From NCBI RefSeq assembly GCF_000003815.2, contig NC_049980.1, positions 3,416,782 to 3,464,810 of the forward strand: a stretch of 48,029 nucleotides of DNA, in the 5' to 3' direction. This stretch comes from Branchiostoma floridae (Eukaryota; Chordata; Leptocardii; Amphioxiformes; Branchiostomatidae). How positions within the stretch are numbered: position 1 is the stretch's first letter; the number at the start of each line of letters is the position of its first letter. Shown piece after piece: positions 12,401 through 24,600 of this stretch. A model generated the notes under the pieces. That model saw only the letters and a list, made by a program, of their open reading frames with translations, was not told the origin of the DNA and searched no databases. The position numbers and the translations under genes were made by a program.

Positions 12401-13566
12401 CGCTCTATGCAGACCCTAGTGTATGCCCTATTCAAAATACCCTGTTCAACTGGCAGGAGCTGAGGTTTCCACTTTTTTGGGTCCCGTAACAAGCTGTCAG
12501 TCAATTAGAAAATTGACTTTACCTAAAAGAAAATATTTAATACTATATAATAGGCAATACTCTGATTGGCTGCCTCTCAAAATTGGAAACCTTAGCACGG
12601 TTTAGCAAAGCCTCCCCAGGTATACTCAGTCTGTATAGGCTGCTGATGAAGCTCTGGTAGGAGAATGAACAATAGCATGCTTCTCCAACTGTCAGTGTCT
12701 TGTTTGTATCAAATTGTAGAGATCTTGAAATTGTAAGGGAGTGCACATTTTCTGATTACTGTCCACAATTTGACTGTGACCCTCATTATTGCAGTACTGT
12801 AGGTAGCATTTTGAAATGGCACAGAAGTTTTAAAAAACATGTCTCATCTTTTCCTCTCAGGTCAATGTTGTTAGAGGCATTTGAACTTGAGGAGAGAGAA
12901 TCAATCAGCACAGAGGACCTAGAACATGTTACCATTGATATTGACTCTTCTGATGAAGTGGACATGAGCTACAAACTAGATGTGAGTTTGGTTAGAAAAT
13001 ACAATATTGTTTTTGCTGGTGCGTCCGTGTTCTTCCTTCCTAGCAGAAAGGGTTTACGAAAAAGGCTGGGCCGTACACCAGGCTTGGCTACCTGGGCTGG
13101 CTATCATGTCAGGCTACTCAAATACCCGATTCATAGCCCCAATTAATTTTTTCACTTGCACACACTACTTTGGGCCGAGCCTTATAGTATTAATGCGAGT
13201 AGCTTGAAAAAAGGCTAGAGGGAAAACATTCTGCATTTCACAAAAATGTTGCCTTTCTAGTTCATTCTGTTTTCTCACAATCACTCAGTTACTCCTCACT
13301 ATTCAGTCTCTCACTCAGTGCTGCATCACTAAGCTATGTGTGTTCACTGTGGGATATGCATTATATAAGACTTACACTAACATACATGTCTTTGCAAACA
13401 GATATTTGAAACCCTGGACCTGAACAAAGACTTTGTGGTGACTGTGGATGAAGTCTACCAGGTGCCCACAGAACACCTGGTGGAACTTTTCCCTGACTTC
13501 TCGCCAGATGGACCACTCGGTGACAATGAGGATGAAAACGAGCCTCACGGACATGACGAGTTTTAG
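6420..13566 (+). CDS. ER-lumenal JmjC-domain oxygenase with EF-hand-like region (407 aa)
   Basis: Coding exons: 6420-6706, 8296-8447, 9526-9695 (3a) or 10126-10295 (3b), 11044-11198, 12139-12312, 12861-12981, 13402-13566; every junction is GT..AG and phase-consistent. The ATG at 6420 opens a signal-peptide-like segment (hydrophobic LVLVVCVGLAL). Residues about 55-290 form a JmjC (cupin) fold: iron ligands H181-x-D183 and H258 in WFHHV, with K196 a likely 2-oxoglutarate contact. JmjC enzymes of this type hydroxylate protein side chains; the substrate here is unknown. D359-x-N-x-D363...E370 resembles one EF-hand loop, following an acidic segment. The protein ends HDEF, a KDEL-like ER-retention tail. 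NRT and NAT sequons agree with a secretory route. The closest human type is uncertain (JMJD8 is also lumenal), so no symbol is given. Confidence 0.88.
6700..6886. mobile_element. hAT-like MITE inserted on the JmjC exon 1 donor site, copy 2
   Basis: The element occupies 6708-6878 (171 bp) with TIRs TAGCCTGGTATCCAGCCG and its complement. Its left arm is tandemly duplicated (6708 and again at 6766). The 8-bp target duplication ACCTCAGG flanks it at 6700-6707 and 6879-6886. Because the target was the last bases of exon 1 plus the first base of the intron, the insertion duplicated the donor: CTCAG|GTAGCC at 6706/6707 and CTCAG|GTGATA at 6885/6886. Only the first donor keeps the frame; read-through into the element meets TAG at 6708-6710 at once. 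Confidence 0.9.
6887..8295 (+). other. JmjC intron 1, with an inverted-repeat element
   Basis: Intron sequence. At 7217-7433 is a MITE-like element. Its left arm begins ACCCTGGGAAAACC and its right arm, ending at 7433, matches it in reverse complement over about 47 bp with few differences. A C-tract lies near 7284-7297. Near 8010-8130 there is a copy of the 'tttcgag(c)cctg' dispersed family seen near 305 and 1765. No further exon was found. Confidence 0.6.
9526..9695 (+). CDS. Alternative exon 3a of the JmjC gene (HND version)
   Basis: A 170-nt exon with acceptor CGTAG at 9521-9525 and donor GTAAGG at 9696. It completes the split Gly codon, then encodes 56 residues, including LCGG, WFSSGGT and the HxD iron motif as His-Asn-Asp, then N187 and the EGSKEL strand. 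Its length, entry phase (two bases needed) and exit phase (0) are identical to exon 3b. The donor is closer to consensus than that of 3b. Confidence 0.9.
10126..10295 (+). CDS. Alternative exon 3b of the JmjC gene (HFD version)
   Basis: Second 170-nt copy, acceptor CCTAG at 10121-10125, donor GTGAGG at 10296, starting 600 bp after exon 3a. It encodes the same 56-residue segment with 13 substitutions (about 77% identity). These cluster at residues 161-165 and around the iron motif, where Asn182-Asp183-Gly184-Ala185 becomes Phe-Asp-Ala-Val. The metal-binding His and Asp, the WFSSGGT strand and the EGSKEL strand are kept, so the copy looks functional. Using both copies would shift the frame. Confidence 0.9.
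10296..11043 (+). other. JmjC intron 3, nothing recognised
   Basis: AT-rich intron between exons 3b and 4. An A-run lies near 10475-10485. Two blocks related by 'gggcaagt' and 'cttgcccaa' motifs lie near 10555-10830. No coding exon or complete mobile element was recognised. Confidence 0.4.
11199..12138 (+). other. JmjC intron 4, low-complexity and repeat debris
   Basis: Contains a GGTT/GGTC tetranucleotide run near 11668-11692 and a short inverted unit near 11712-11762 ending 'tacagtag', similar to one near 8541. No coding exon seen. Confidence 0.4.
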
Positions 13567-13804
13567 ACAGTCTTCTGCCAAATTGAATATAGGAGAGCAG
13601 AGGGACCATAGAATTTTTATATCTGATATTCATCATCGTAGGGATAGAAGAACATGGTGTAAAAGGTGAAAAAAGACAAGGTTTAAGGCTTATTCCAAAT
13701 TTTTCCAAGAAGTGGTTAGATTATGGACCAGCAAAATCTTGTTGTTCGATACTGAACTAAGAATTTCAAGGAGCTGTTTTCAGACCTTCTGAGTCCTGAC
13801 AGAC

Positions 13805-14120
13805 TAGCCTGGTATCCATACTATACTAGCTCTAGTTTGCTCCTCCATGATTGTTTCCCCGCAGCAGAATAGTCTTGCCCTGTGCCTATTTAAATGTTTA
13901 TGTCCCGCTCACTTTCTGGAAATGTCCAGTGTAATGATGGTCAACTTTCTTCCGCCTGTTTAAACACTGTTACTATGCTGCCAATCAGATCTCAAGCCTA
14001 TGATATTTTAGGTGAATATGCAAGTGCCAACTGTCCCTGTATTAACGACTTCTAGAATATTTAGCAATGGGACCTATCACAGTAGTATACCAGGGCTAGA
14101 ATAGAGTGGATACCAGGCTA
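13805..14120. mobile_element. hAT-like MITE, family TAGCCTGG, copy 3 (long form)
   Basis: Starts TAGCCTGGTATCCA and ends TGGATACCAGGCTA. The 9 bp on each side (13796-13804, 14121-14129) match with one difference. The interior differs from the short copies, suggesting a larger family member or internal replacement. No transposase frame is present. Confidence 0.75.
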
Positions 14121-14850
14121 CCGACAGACAGGAAAAGCCTTATGAGCAATTTCTGGATAGTTTTGCAAGGTCATGGATTTATCACTATTGGTGGTGACTT
14201 ATAAGGCTGTGTAGTGACTGACCCCAAATCTTACGGTTGTGGTGTCAGTGTGGCATATTGGTCAAAACATTGGGCTCAGGACCAAAAGGTCCCAGGTTTA
14301 ATACTCACCATGCACCAATGTTGATTGCTACCAAGCGCTGTATAGTATAATTCTTTTGTGGTTGTGGATCAGTGTTAGTAAGTCCATGGCTGTAGGTTAT
14401 GTTAGTCAGAAAGCCCATGACACACCATTATCCTTACATGTACCACTGAAAGTTTCACAGCCCTGGACTTCGTAAGAAGTTACTCCACAGCTATTGGGTC
14501 TGTTAGTGTTAGTTAAAGTTGTGCCATGTTGTCAGGTTCTAGTAATTCACAACTGAAAGTGAAGACTTGCAGGGCCTCCAAATATACTCGGAGGGTGTAC
14601 ATTTTTGGGATGCTGCTTTTTATACTATTTTTGTACTTGCATGTGCTTTCAAATCTGATGTGACTGATGGGGAAATTAAGATCTATTTTTGGTGTATATA
14701 ATCCAGAGAATATAGCAAGGTTCAATTTTAGGGGATAGCATTGGAAATGCTTGATTTTGTGGAAAGACCATATCTTTATACGCTATCTTTGGATAGAGGT
14801 GTATATTTATAGCTAATTTGAATGTAGATAATTGGTGTACAGATGGAGTG

Positions 14851-14856
14851 ATTAAA
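14851..14856 (+). terminator. Candidate poly(A) signal (ATTAAA) of the JmjC gene
   Basis: ATTAAA lies about 1.3 kb after the JmjC stop codon. I saw no AATAAA on the plus strand in the interval. Weak evidence: such hexamers are common in AT-rich DNA. Confidence 0.25.
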
Positions 14857-14943
14857 ACAATATTTATGGACAGTAAATGGTAGTGTCACCATGCTTGCAC
14901 ACATTCAAAAGAACAAAGCCAAGGTCCAAAAATTATCTATGAA

Positions 14944-14949
14944 TTTATT
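14944..14949 (-). terminator. Candidate poly(A) signal (AATAAA) of the MALT1 gene
   Basis: AATAAA on the minus strand, about 680 nt after the MALT1 stop codon. If used, the two convergent transcripts would end within roughly 100 bp of each other or overlap slightly. Confidence 0.35.
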
Positions 14950-15624
14950 TTCCACCAAATGACAGGTAAGAGGTTTCAGAGATTTGTGACCATGGTTGAA
15001 CGTATAATACCAAGCATTGTGGTTTTGCATTTATATAAAACATTGAAATACCCAAGAGCCATAAAATGGTAAATGTAACAGAATTGGTACCAAGTATTCA
15101 TCTTTCAACCACATGTACAAAAGTTATCAAGCTTTGAATATCCTACATGTTTAACACAGTAAGACTACACATCTTCTACCTAACTGGTAAAATATCTTTC
15201 TTTAAAAGAAAAGCTTTAAAAGAAAATCTAACGTCTGAAAGCACAACTCTGGTTATATACATGAATAAGTTGTGTCACATTTTATATATTTAGGGTTCTG
15301 ACAAGGGCATTATCCACAATTGCTATCATAACTTTTTTCACTGATACACTTTGCCCATATTTTTCATAGAGTCTCTGAAATATCTTTTCCATACTAGGAG
15401 AATGTACACGTCAATGTAAGGATAATCGATTAATTTCCTCGAATCTCGGACACTTCTTTTAAAAAATTCAGCAAGGTGGAAATGTGGAAGGAATGAATAA
15501 CATTCTGTCTTACCAAAAATGCTGTCTTAGATCCATATCAATGGTCTTATAGCCTGGTGGAAAGTTGTACGATGTCATAATGTAACCACGCAGTAAAAGA
15601 AAAACATAACTCAGAATTCTAACT

Positions 15625-18600
15625 CTACGTGTTGAGGTTAAGATCGTCTAATGTCTTCTCATCAAAATCGTACTCTGACTCCCTCGCAATCCTGGGTCCC
15701 AACTGGTACTCCGGGAAGGGCTGAGGGGGGTACTGCTGAGGGGGGTATTGCTGGAAGGAGGGGTTTGCAAAGCCCCCCTCCGGGTACAGGTGAGGGGGGA
15801 GGGGCCGAGGAGGGAGGGGGTTCTGCCAGATGGGCATCTTGGAGACCAGGGGTTTGGGGATGAGGATGGGGTGGCTCTCCTGTAGTGTCTCACCGTCGAT
15901 CATGTAATCCAGGAACAGAGACAGCTCTAGATTGTTACCCTGGAAGAAGCAAAATAAATACTGTAAATGCAGAAACTTTCATGGTGGTTTTATGTTCGCT
16001 GTTTTCGCATTGCAAATTTACCTCAAACTTTTTCCATGGCAGTAATAGACTACAGTGCATGGTGCTACCGCGAACTTAAAACCAGCGCAAAATTTCCTTT
16101 TTCATGCAACCGCAATATTAAATCCCTGCAAACTTAAATGCATTTACAGTATACAAGGCTTGAAGTTCAATTTTGGAATAGCTTAACTGGTACATTGTGT
16201 ACATCTAACCCAAAGATTTTGATGCACACTAAGAAAACCTTTTGGGTACACAACGTAGAATAAAGCAGAAAAACCTAATGACATATACAAACTCATTTTA
16301 ACCTGAATATGGCCTCCCTTCATTCTTACAAAAGTAAGAATCCAAAGTCTTCATTTTCTTTGTGACACTCAAAAGTCAAGACGTATTAGTCTCCAAGCAG
16401 ACCCTATGATGCCTTAGAGATAGTATCAAAGCTGGCCAAGGAGGATAGCCGGCCAAAGGAAGTCTAATGGGCTCCGGAACCAGCTATACTCCGAGGTCAG
16501 CTTTGATACTATCTTCTAAGGCACCGTAGGTTCTGCTTGGAGCCTAAGAATTATAGCCTGAGTGTATATTACTGTGCAATTGTACCTCCAGTAGTACCTT
16601 AAAGTTTATACAAACTTTTAGGTGCACCAGTGCACACACACAGTAAAAATTATTTATGCACAGCTCAAATTTTGAGTACTGTGAAAGCAGAAACTTTTGC
16701 GGTGGTTTAATAGTTCCTGTTTTCGCGGTGGCCGCTTCACCGTGAATTTAAAACCACCGCGAACAATTTTCGATGGCAGTAAGAGACTACAGTGCATGGT
16801 GCTACCGCAAATTTAAAAAGTAAAACCACCGCGAAAAGTCCATTTTCCTGCTAACGCGAAATTAAATCCCGGCGAACCTAAATGCATTTACAGTGTACCT
16901 TACTGTATATAAGCGAAATGATTTTATACATTCTGGTGACATGCTTGCATACAATTATTCAGAACTCCAATATCAGGTAAGGGATTTGAACCCCAAAGCT
17001 TTAAAGAACTTAACACAAAAGCTGATGTACTGTACAAACCTTGATCTTCTGTATGTCCATGACCCGAGTGAACACACTGTTGATGTCCTTGGGTGGGTTT
17101 TGGAAGTGAGTCACCATGTTGCTGCAACAGCCTATGTCCTGGAGAGAGGGGCAAAGATTACAATTTTTTCTCATCACTGTTTGACAAGGAAAGAGACTTT
17201 AAAGTTGACCACAGTGACACTGCATACATGTATTTGCAACAATTCCATCATGATACTTTAATTATGCAGTTAAGTTTGTGGTGACTTGATTTTAAAGAAG
17301 AGAGAAATCTGTTTATACAGTGGTTTTAAATTTGCAATAGTGCTACAGTCACATACTGCTAGCTGTACATAGAGTTCACCACCCCTCTAACATGCAGCCA
17401 GCTGAGAACCACCCACTAGCAACTCAGCAAGGGTCCTACAAATGTCCAGAATAGTTGCCTTCAACACAATGCATAGTACATTTGTACATGTACATCTAGC
17501 ACTTAGACAAGGTGGTAGGCGGGCAAAAGACAGAAGAAGACTTTTGACTTTGCAGTGAAGAGGTTATTGTAAAACTGTAGAGTTAAGTAAACACAAAACT
17601 AACACAAACTTAATGCATTTACAGTAGTGTCATGAAGAAAGAGAAAAGCCAATCCCACATACCTCAACTCTGTCCTTGTTGGAGAACTTGACATCAATTT
17701 CAACCTCCTGAAAAAAATGGAAAGATTTCAAGTTATAGTCTGCTCACTCACTCAACCACTCACTCACATTACTTTGAAAAATTTCAACTTTGTTTCGAAA
17801 ACTGTAAAGTCAATCCAGTATGTTGAATTATTTGAACTTGATTCATTAATTCACCTTGTAGTACAGCCAGTAGGCACCAATTTGAGTAATGAGGCTGTTG
17901 TAATATGCTCGATGCACCTCCTCAAACATGAGACCACCATTTTACGTCCCTTCCAAAACACAGTGCAGCACCAACCAGGGTGCCCTTTCCTAGATTCCAA
18001 CCTGAGTCTCTCTTTTACCAACGAATTGGAACCATGTGCTCAATTGTATTAATTATAATAAGAATAATATCTGGTGTATTTGCAGCCAGTAGGTACCCAA
18101 TATTTGGGTAATGATGCTGATTTACATGATCGAGGCGCCTCCTCGAGCATGGGACCCCGTTTTACATGATTGTACGTCCCTTCTGTCAAGTTCTGAATTC
18201 GTGGAATGCTTAGGCGGTCTACAGTATTCGGTCTTTCTTGGTGGTCTCTCATCCAAGTACTGTCCAAAACACTGGGATCGGGTATTTCAACATGCCACAT
18301 GGCTATGCTACAAATTGAGCTAAAGGGATATCCAAAATTAAAATTACTTTCTGACTCAAGACAAAGTGCCTACCGGAGGGAAGTCCCGTAGGGACGGGAG
18401 ACATTGCTTTGTCTTGCCCAGGTCCAGCACAGTCAGGTACATGACCATGACATTGGAGAACTCAGCAAAGAAACCGAGCTTGACGTGAACCCCACAGCTC
18501 TGGAAGCAGATGTTGATGGCTTCTGGAAGCTCTGAGGTAAATAAAAAAATGTGAGGGTAAAGGTAAGTCCCATATAGCCTTTTGAGGCCTTAACATTGTA

Positions 18601-21600
18601 AATTAGGGGCAGTGAGTTGTTATTTGCTGTGTGTAGGGTACAGCCTATCCATGCTTGTTTGATAGCTAGTAATGCAATGCTGTTTTGCTACAGCTCAAGT
18701 GTTTAGCAAAGCACACCAAATAACCCCTACTACAGTAACTGCAAAATGTGTTGGGTCCTTGTATGAGCAGAGGTTTGACACATGAGGCTAACGCCTGAAA
18801 ATCTTAATCTCCAAGCAGATCTTGTGGTACCATAAGATGGTATCATAAGATGGGAAACGAGTTTAGCCAGCAGAGAAGTTATATACAACCGCGTAGAATA
18901 AAAGTCCTCTGCCTGCTAAACTCCTTCCCCAGCTTATGATACTATTTTATGCCACCGCAAGATATGCTTGGAGGTTATGAAGCTCCCTCATACACAGGGG
19001 CTGTTACCAGCCAAAAATGAAACCAATCCCTTGCAACATGCCTGACCTAGGGTCAACCCTAGGACTAGACAATGAATGACAAAGGAGCAAAGGACCTACC
19101 ATGTGCTGCCGCCCATCTCTGGTTCCTGACACAGAACTCCTGCGTGTGGCCGTGGAAGCTGATTGGGTCCCGTAACGTCCTGTCCTCACGCAGGTCAGCC
19201 ATGATCTGTGGGAACTGGACATGGGACGCCTGTTTGTCCTGTCCAACACCTGTATGGGCAGCAACAAAATTCATGGATGATATATGATCTAAATAATTAT
19301 GATACTGTCACAAGATAGACCGACAATGTTGTTCCGATGTTGCTCTTTTAATCCTTGAAAGCTCTATATCTACAGAGCAGGACTTCACACTGCCAACCTC
19401 TCCGTCTCCTCACCCCCTACTCCCCCGGTCATGCGCAGTTAGCCTTGGGCATGCCTAAAACTATTGCAGTGACTCTGTCACAGATACATGTACAGGAATA
19501 TCTAGTGGTTAACTTGTTTATGTCGAATCCTGTATTTTCTGCATGTGGTCTCAAGCCGTGATGGCTCCCCTTGAATCTCTGTCCATCACTGCTTGGAACA
19601 ATACTGTCTGTATGTCTGTGAAAGTTTCAACTGTTGTTTGATTTGTTGCAAGATACAATGTACGTACTACTAAATGGGTGTAATATCTACACATCAGGAC
19701 AGACGTTTTTCAGTTTCAGAACCCTTAGATTGTAACGTTTATAACATCAAATTAAATATGAAAGGCACAATGTACATGTACATGACGTATAAGTATAGAC
19801 AGTCCATCTTGTTTTATAATTACTTCTTTACAATGCATACAACTGCATTTTTGGCAATGTACAAAGCCAAAGTGTGTCAATTATCAATTATTTCAGCATT
19901 TGAACCAGTATGTAATTTTGAAGGATACATCAATTTGGTGTAAACCCTTAGACACCAGATGACACAATATTAACATTCAGTACAAATGTATATCGTTGTA
20001 CAGAAAAAAATACCTTTCTGGACCTGCTCCAGCATGTGAGTGACCCGTAGTGGCTGGGTGATGTACCTCTTCAGGTATGACATGAAGATACCGTTCCGTT
20101 CTCCTTGGACTTCGAAGGCCTCAGCGTTTGAGCAACTATGTAAAAAAAACCCAGAAGGTTGAATTCTTTCTAATAATATCATTACAATCACTACAAATGG
20201 CCAACTTAATTCAATTTTACTCCGTTCGTAGATATTTCTAAGTAAAACTTCAGTAAAAGAGGACAACATAAAAAGAAAGGGCTAGGAGGCAAAATTCCAT
20301 TTTGCGTCATAGACATGTATTGTTTATACAATCTCTCGCTGACTGGGTTTAATGACCCCCTCCCCGAGCAACATCCGCCAGCTTTATGCCCGATTGATAT
20401 CAAGCTCCTTAGTGGTGGCAACTGTAGGGCATGCTGCTAGAAAAACAATTTTAGTAAAGCTAAGGCCATACCAATTTAATTAGTTGGTTCTCGGATTTTT
20501 TCCTAAAAAAATTGAAGCGACAGGGCGAAAAAAAAAAAAAAAAAAAAAAACTTGCAACAAGTCTGGGTTCAGGTCCAGGCTGGTTAGTCCAGACCTGAAC
20601 CCATGGTATACGTGTGCTAGAAATAGTTATTATTAATAATCAGTTAAAATTACATGCAAAATTGCATGTTGGCATAAATTTGTACAATATACATTAAATT
20701 ATGTACAGTTGCTACAGTTGACAGAAATGTTCACAAAACATCTCAAATAGACCAATATAGTATTTTTACAGAGATGCAATGACAACAACAACATTATTTA
20801 AGTTTGCCTCTAGAAATAAAATACCATTGCTGGAAGACTTATTTGCTCTCTGAGTTGATAAGAATCTGTCTATCCAAGGCTCTAAATATATTTCATGGTC
20901 AACTGGTGCAAATTGGAAACAAAATTACAAATACTTCCACTCCCCCAAAATACATGAACAAGCCAAAGTACTGAACTACATGTTGTATAAAACCATAGGT
21001 TTATTCTCTCTTTTTGTTACATGTACAATTATTTGTTGACAAATAATTAAGATGCAGTTTGATTAAACTTCCTTAGAAAAACCTAATGTTACATGCAATC
21101 ACTGAAATCAGCACTGAAATGGTACTACTAGTATCTAGCCAAATCTGCCTGCAGTTCCACTGCAAACAGCGTGGGGGCGCTTTTTTGACTTGCAGGCTCT
21201 GAAGAAGAAAGATGGCCGCCCGACATTTTCCGACTTCATTTTCATCTCCATTTGGAAGGCTTTTGGCATTTCAGGCTTATCAAAACATGTTGGCTATGGA
21301 GGTACAAGAGTGAAAAAGTATTGGTGATTTATTGAGTTGTTTGCTTGGGTGCCGATTTCTGTGTTTCAATTGAAAATTTGCATGTGAAAGTGTGTGTGAG
21401 AGAGAGCACATGCTCAGCCGAACTTCTGGTTCTGCTACGTTATGTTATGCCCATGTGTATCTCATTTTACGATGATTTATTTGTTCCTAAATATACTTTG
21501 CAACAAAAAAGATATGAATCAATTTGTAACAAAGGACTTAGGGGTGAGAAAAAGTAAATGCACTGGTACTTTCCAGACGTTCTGTTTCTCTAAGGGAACA

Positions 21601-24600
21601 AAAGTTTTGCAGCACGATTTTTTTACTGAACGGAATTTTTTTTTTTTTTAAATTGGGAAAATTTGAAGCGGCGATTCCGAGAACCAACGAATTAAATTGG
21701 TGTGGCCTAATGGTGGTTAGTGAGATTTTTCCCTTATCAAAATAGAATCCGTAACAAGTGCGGATATGCCGAAGCTTGATCCAGACTTACGTAGCAAAGC
21801 CAAACACCACGTTCCCCCTCGGCCTCTCGATGTCCCAGGCTTCGGAGGGTGGCTGAGAACAGTCCTTATTCCTGTGGACAAGGAATAATGTTACTAACAG
21901 TAAATCTAGAACTGTCTGTGGTATTTCATAGAACCTCTCCACCTTGAAATCAGGACACTGCAAACATGTAATACACAGAATAGAACATGGTGTATTCCTT
22001 ATCAGCCTGACTGTGGATAGGATTGCCTGAAGGCCGGATGGCGATCCGACCCACTGGAGGGCTACATGGGACTGAGGGTGATGCAGAATACATTGTAATT
22101 TGTATTTCATTCATGTATACCCACTCCAAAAAGTACAAATTTCATTGCAAAATGCACTTAGAAGTTGACAAAATCTAGTATCCTCTAACAAAATTAAAGT
22201 TGAAACAGAAGGCCTGAATCATGGAGTATTCATATTTCAACAGCGGCACACTTAGGGCCCACTAATTGCATTCAAATTATTCTAATAGATGAAAGACAGT
22301 ATGATAACCCAAGTTATAACCTTGTCCAGAACACCTGTACTGAATGTGATCACGGCCAAGGTATGAAATACATGTAGAGTATAATTGTTTCGAGCACAAA
22401 CTTAAAACATAAGAGAAAACCTTCTGTCCTCTCCTACAGCAAATTTAGTCCCTGTGCTAGGAATACATACCTCATCCTACACATGTCCAGCAGGAGCAGG
22501 TACTCATACATGTATGTCATGTCATAGTACTCGTACATGTTACAACAGGAATACATACCTCATCCTACACATGTCCAGCAGGAGCAGGTACTCATACATG
22601 TATGTCATGTCATAGTACTCGTACATGTTACAACAGGAATACATACCTCATCCTACACATGTCCAGCAGGAGCAGGTACTCATACATGTATGTCATGTCA
22701 TAGTACTCATACATCTTACAACAGGAATACATACCTCATCCTACACATGTCCAGCAGGAGCAGGTACTCATACATGTATGTCATGTCATAGTACTCATAC
22801 ATCTTACAACAGGAATACATACCTCATCCTACACATGTCCAGCAGGAGCAGGTACTCATACATGTATGTCATGTCATAGTACTCGTACATGTTACAACAG
22901 GAATACATACCTCATCCTACACATGTCCAGCAGGAGCAGGTACTCATACATGTATGTCATGTCATAGTGCTTGTACATGTTACAACAGGAATACATACCT
23001 CATCCTACACATGTCCAGCAGGAGCAGGTACTCATACATGTATGTCATGTCATAGTGCTTGTACATGTTACAACAGGAATACATACCTCATCCTACACAT
23101 GTCCAGCAGGAGCAGGTACTCATACATGTATGTCATGTCATAGTACTCGTACATGTTACAACAGGAATACATACCTCATCCTACACATGTCCAACAGGAG
23201 CAGGTTGAGGCCTGTACTTTTCTCCTGCATCTTCTTCAGCACCATCTGAGCACACACACAGTCCGAGGCTCGGTAGGTGGCGGGCACGTCGATGGGCATC
23301 ATGAACTGTTGTCCCAAGTTCTCATAGCCGTGGCCACCATAGTAGAACACACCTGCAACATGGAGATCAGAGGTTTAAGGTAAAACAGTCATCAAATATG
23401 CTCAGCCTAGAAGTACTGTATTCTCGGTACCAGACTTTCACGGTCTAAGAAAATTTAACTTGTTCTCGGAACTAAATGTTCCCTGTCACGGCAAGTGCGC
23501 ATAAAAAAAGACTGTGATTTATTTGTTATAGGTAATGCCTAGGTTACACATAGCCGAATTTGGCTCCCGACTCTCTCCCGACTATGGTTTAGGAGTGATT
23601 CGGGAGCTAGTCGGCTGGCGTTCGGCTGAGTCGGCTGGCGTTCGGCTGGCGTTCGGCTGAGTCGGCTGGTGTTCGGCTGCTCCATCCGAATGTTTTGAAA
23701 TGTTCAAAACATTCGGCTCTGAACGGCAACTCTGGAATGGGTCGGTTGGTGGTCGGCTGGTGTTCGGCACGGTCGGCTAGTGTTCGGTTGGTGTTCGGGA
23801 GTAAGTCAGCAGTCAAATTAAATCTTAACCACGCCATATTATCATTGCTGACTTACTCCCAGCTTGTTTCCAACTTACCAATGATTTACCCCAAGACCTT
23901 AGACAAATCTCTGCTATACTCATTGCCAAGCAAAAAGACTATTGCCAGAACGTAGACGAATCACTCCCGAACTTCACACGACCGACATCCAGCTAAAAAC
24001 AAGAAGACCCGATAAATGCCGCACTGGAGCTATATGTGATCTAAATTTGATCTCTTAGTGATGTTTACAAATAGAACAAAGGTTATTCTTGATTAAAAAC
24101 GAAAATGAGCACTCTTTTGAAAATCGCTGATTATGTCTATTTCAAGTCGAAAAAGGGTCGGCAATCGGTTGGGGATCAGTCGGGAGTGATTCGGCAGTCT
24201 GTGGCTAGAGGTCGGGATGGTTGGTGATAGGTTAGTTAGCATTTGGGACACAGTCGGGAGTAAGTCATTTACCGGTCGGGAGGTGTTCGGCGCTAAAAAA
24301 TAGGCGTGGCCTAAACTGGTCAGACTACTCCCGAACTACTGCCGACTTGGGTCGGCTAAGAGTTGGCTAGTGTTCGGGAGCCAAAGTCGGCTATGTGTAA
24401 CCTAGGCATAATGATAAGTTCATGTTACAGTCGTCACCGTGAAAACCGTGAACATAACAGTACATTGAAAAAATCAGGAATTACATACACATTTATGCAT
24501 TAGCTAGTGGTAGTGCAATGTGGCTCTGCTTACCTGTACAGCCCTATGTACTCCTCTCGATAATTGTAATGGTTTATGTGCAGATCATAAACTTAGGTAA

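Larger units (their letters stand above)
13567..15624. other. Region between the convergent JmjC and MALT1 genes (3' untranslated regions)
   Basis: It holds the 3' untranslated regions of both genes. A third copy of the TAGCCTGG MITE sits at 13805-14120 (long version, about 316 bp) with a near-perfect 9-bp duplication (C[T/C]GACAGAC) on both sides. The rest is AT-rich with no supported exon. Confidence 0.5.

Noticed and set aside
17093-17284. Alternative acceptor CATAG for MALT1 exon 17
   Set aside because: It would break the phase; the acceptor before 17138 (CTCCAG) keeps frame from exon 16 and includes Asp-Ile-Gly.
22459-23204. CRISPR-like array
   Set aside because: The whole 88-bp unit repeats, with no unique spacers, and the window is clearly from an animal with introns.
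22537-23383. A ladder of overlapping ~84-residue plus-strand frames with the same peptide (YIPHPTHVQQEQ)
   Set aside because: They are translations of the 88-bp minisatellite on the strand opposite to MALT1; 88 is not a multiple of 3, so the frame rotates with each unit.
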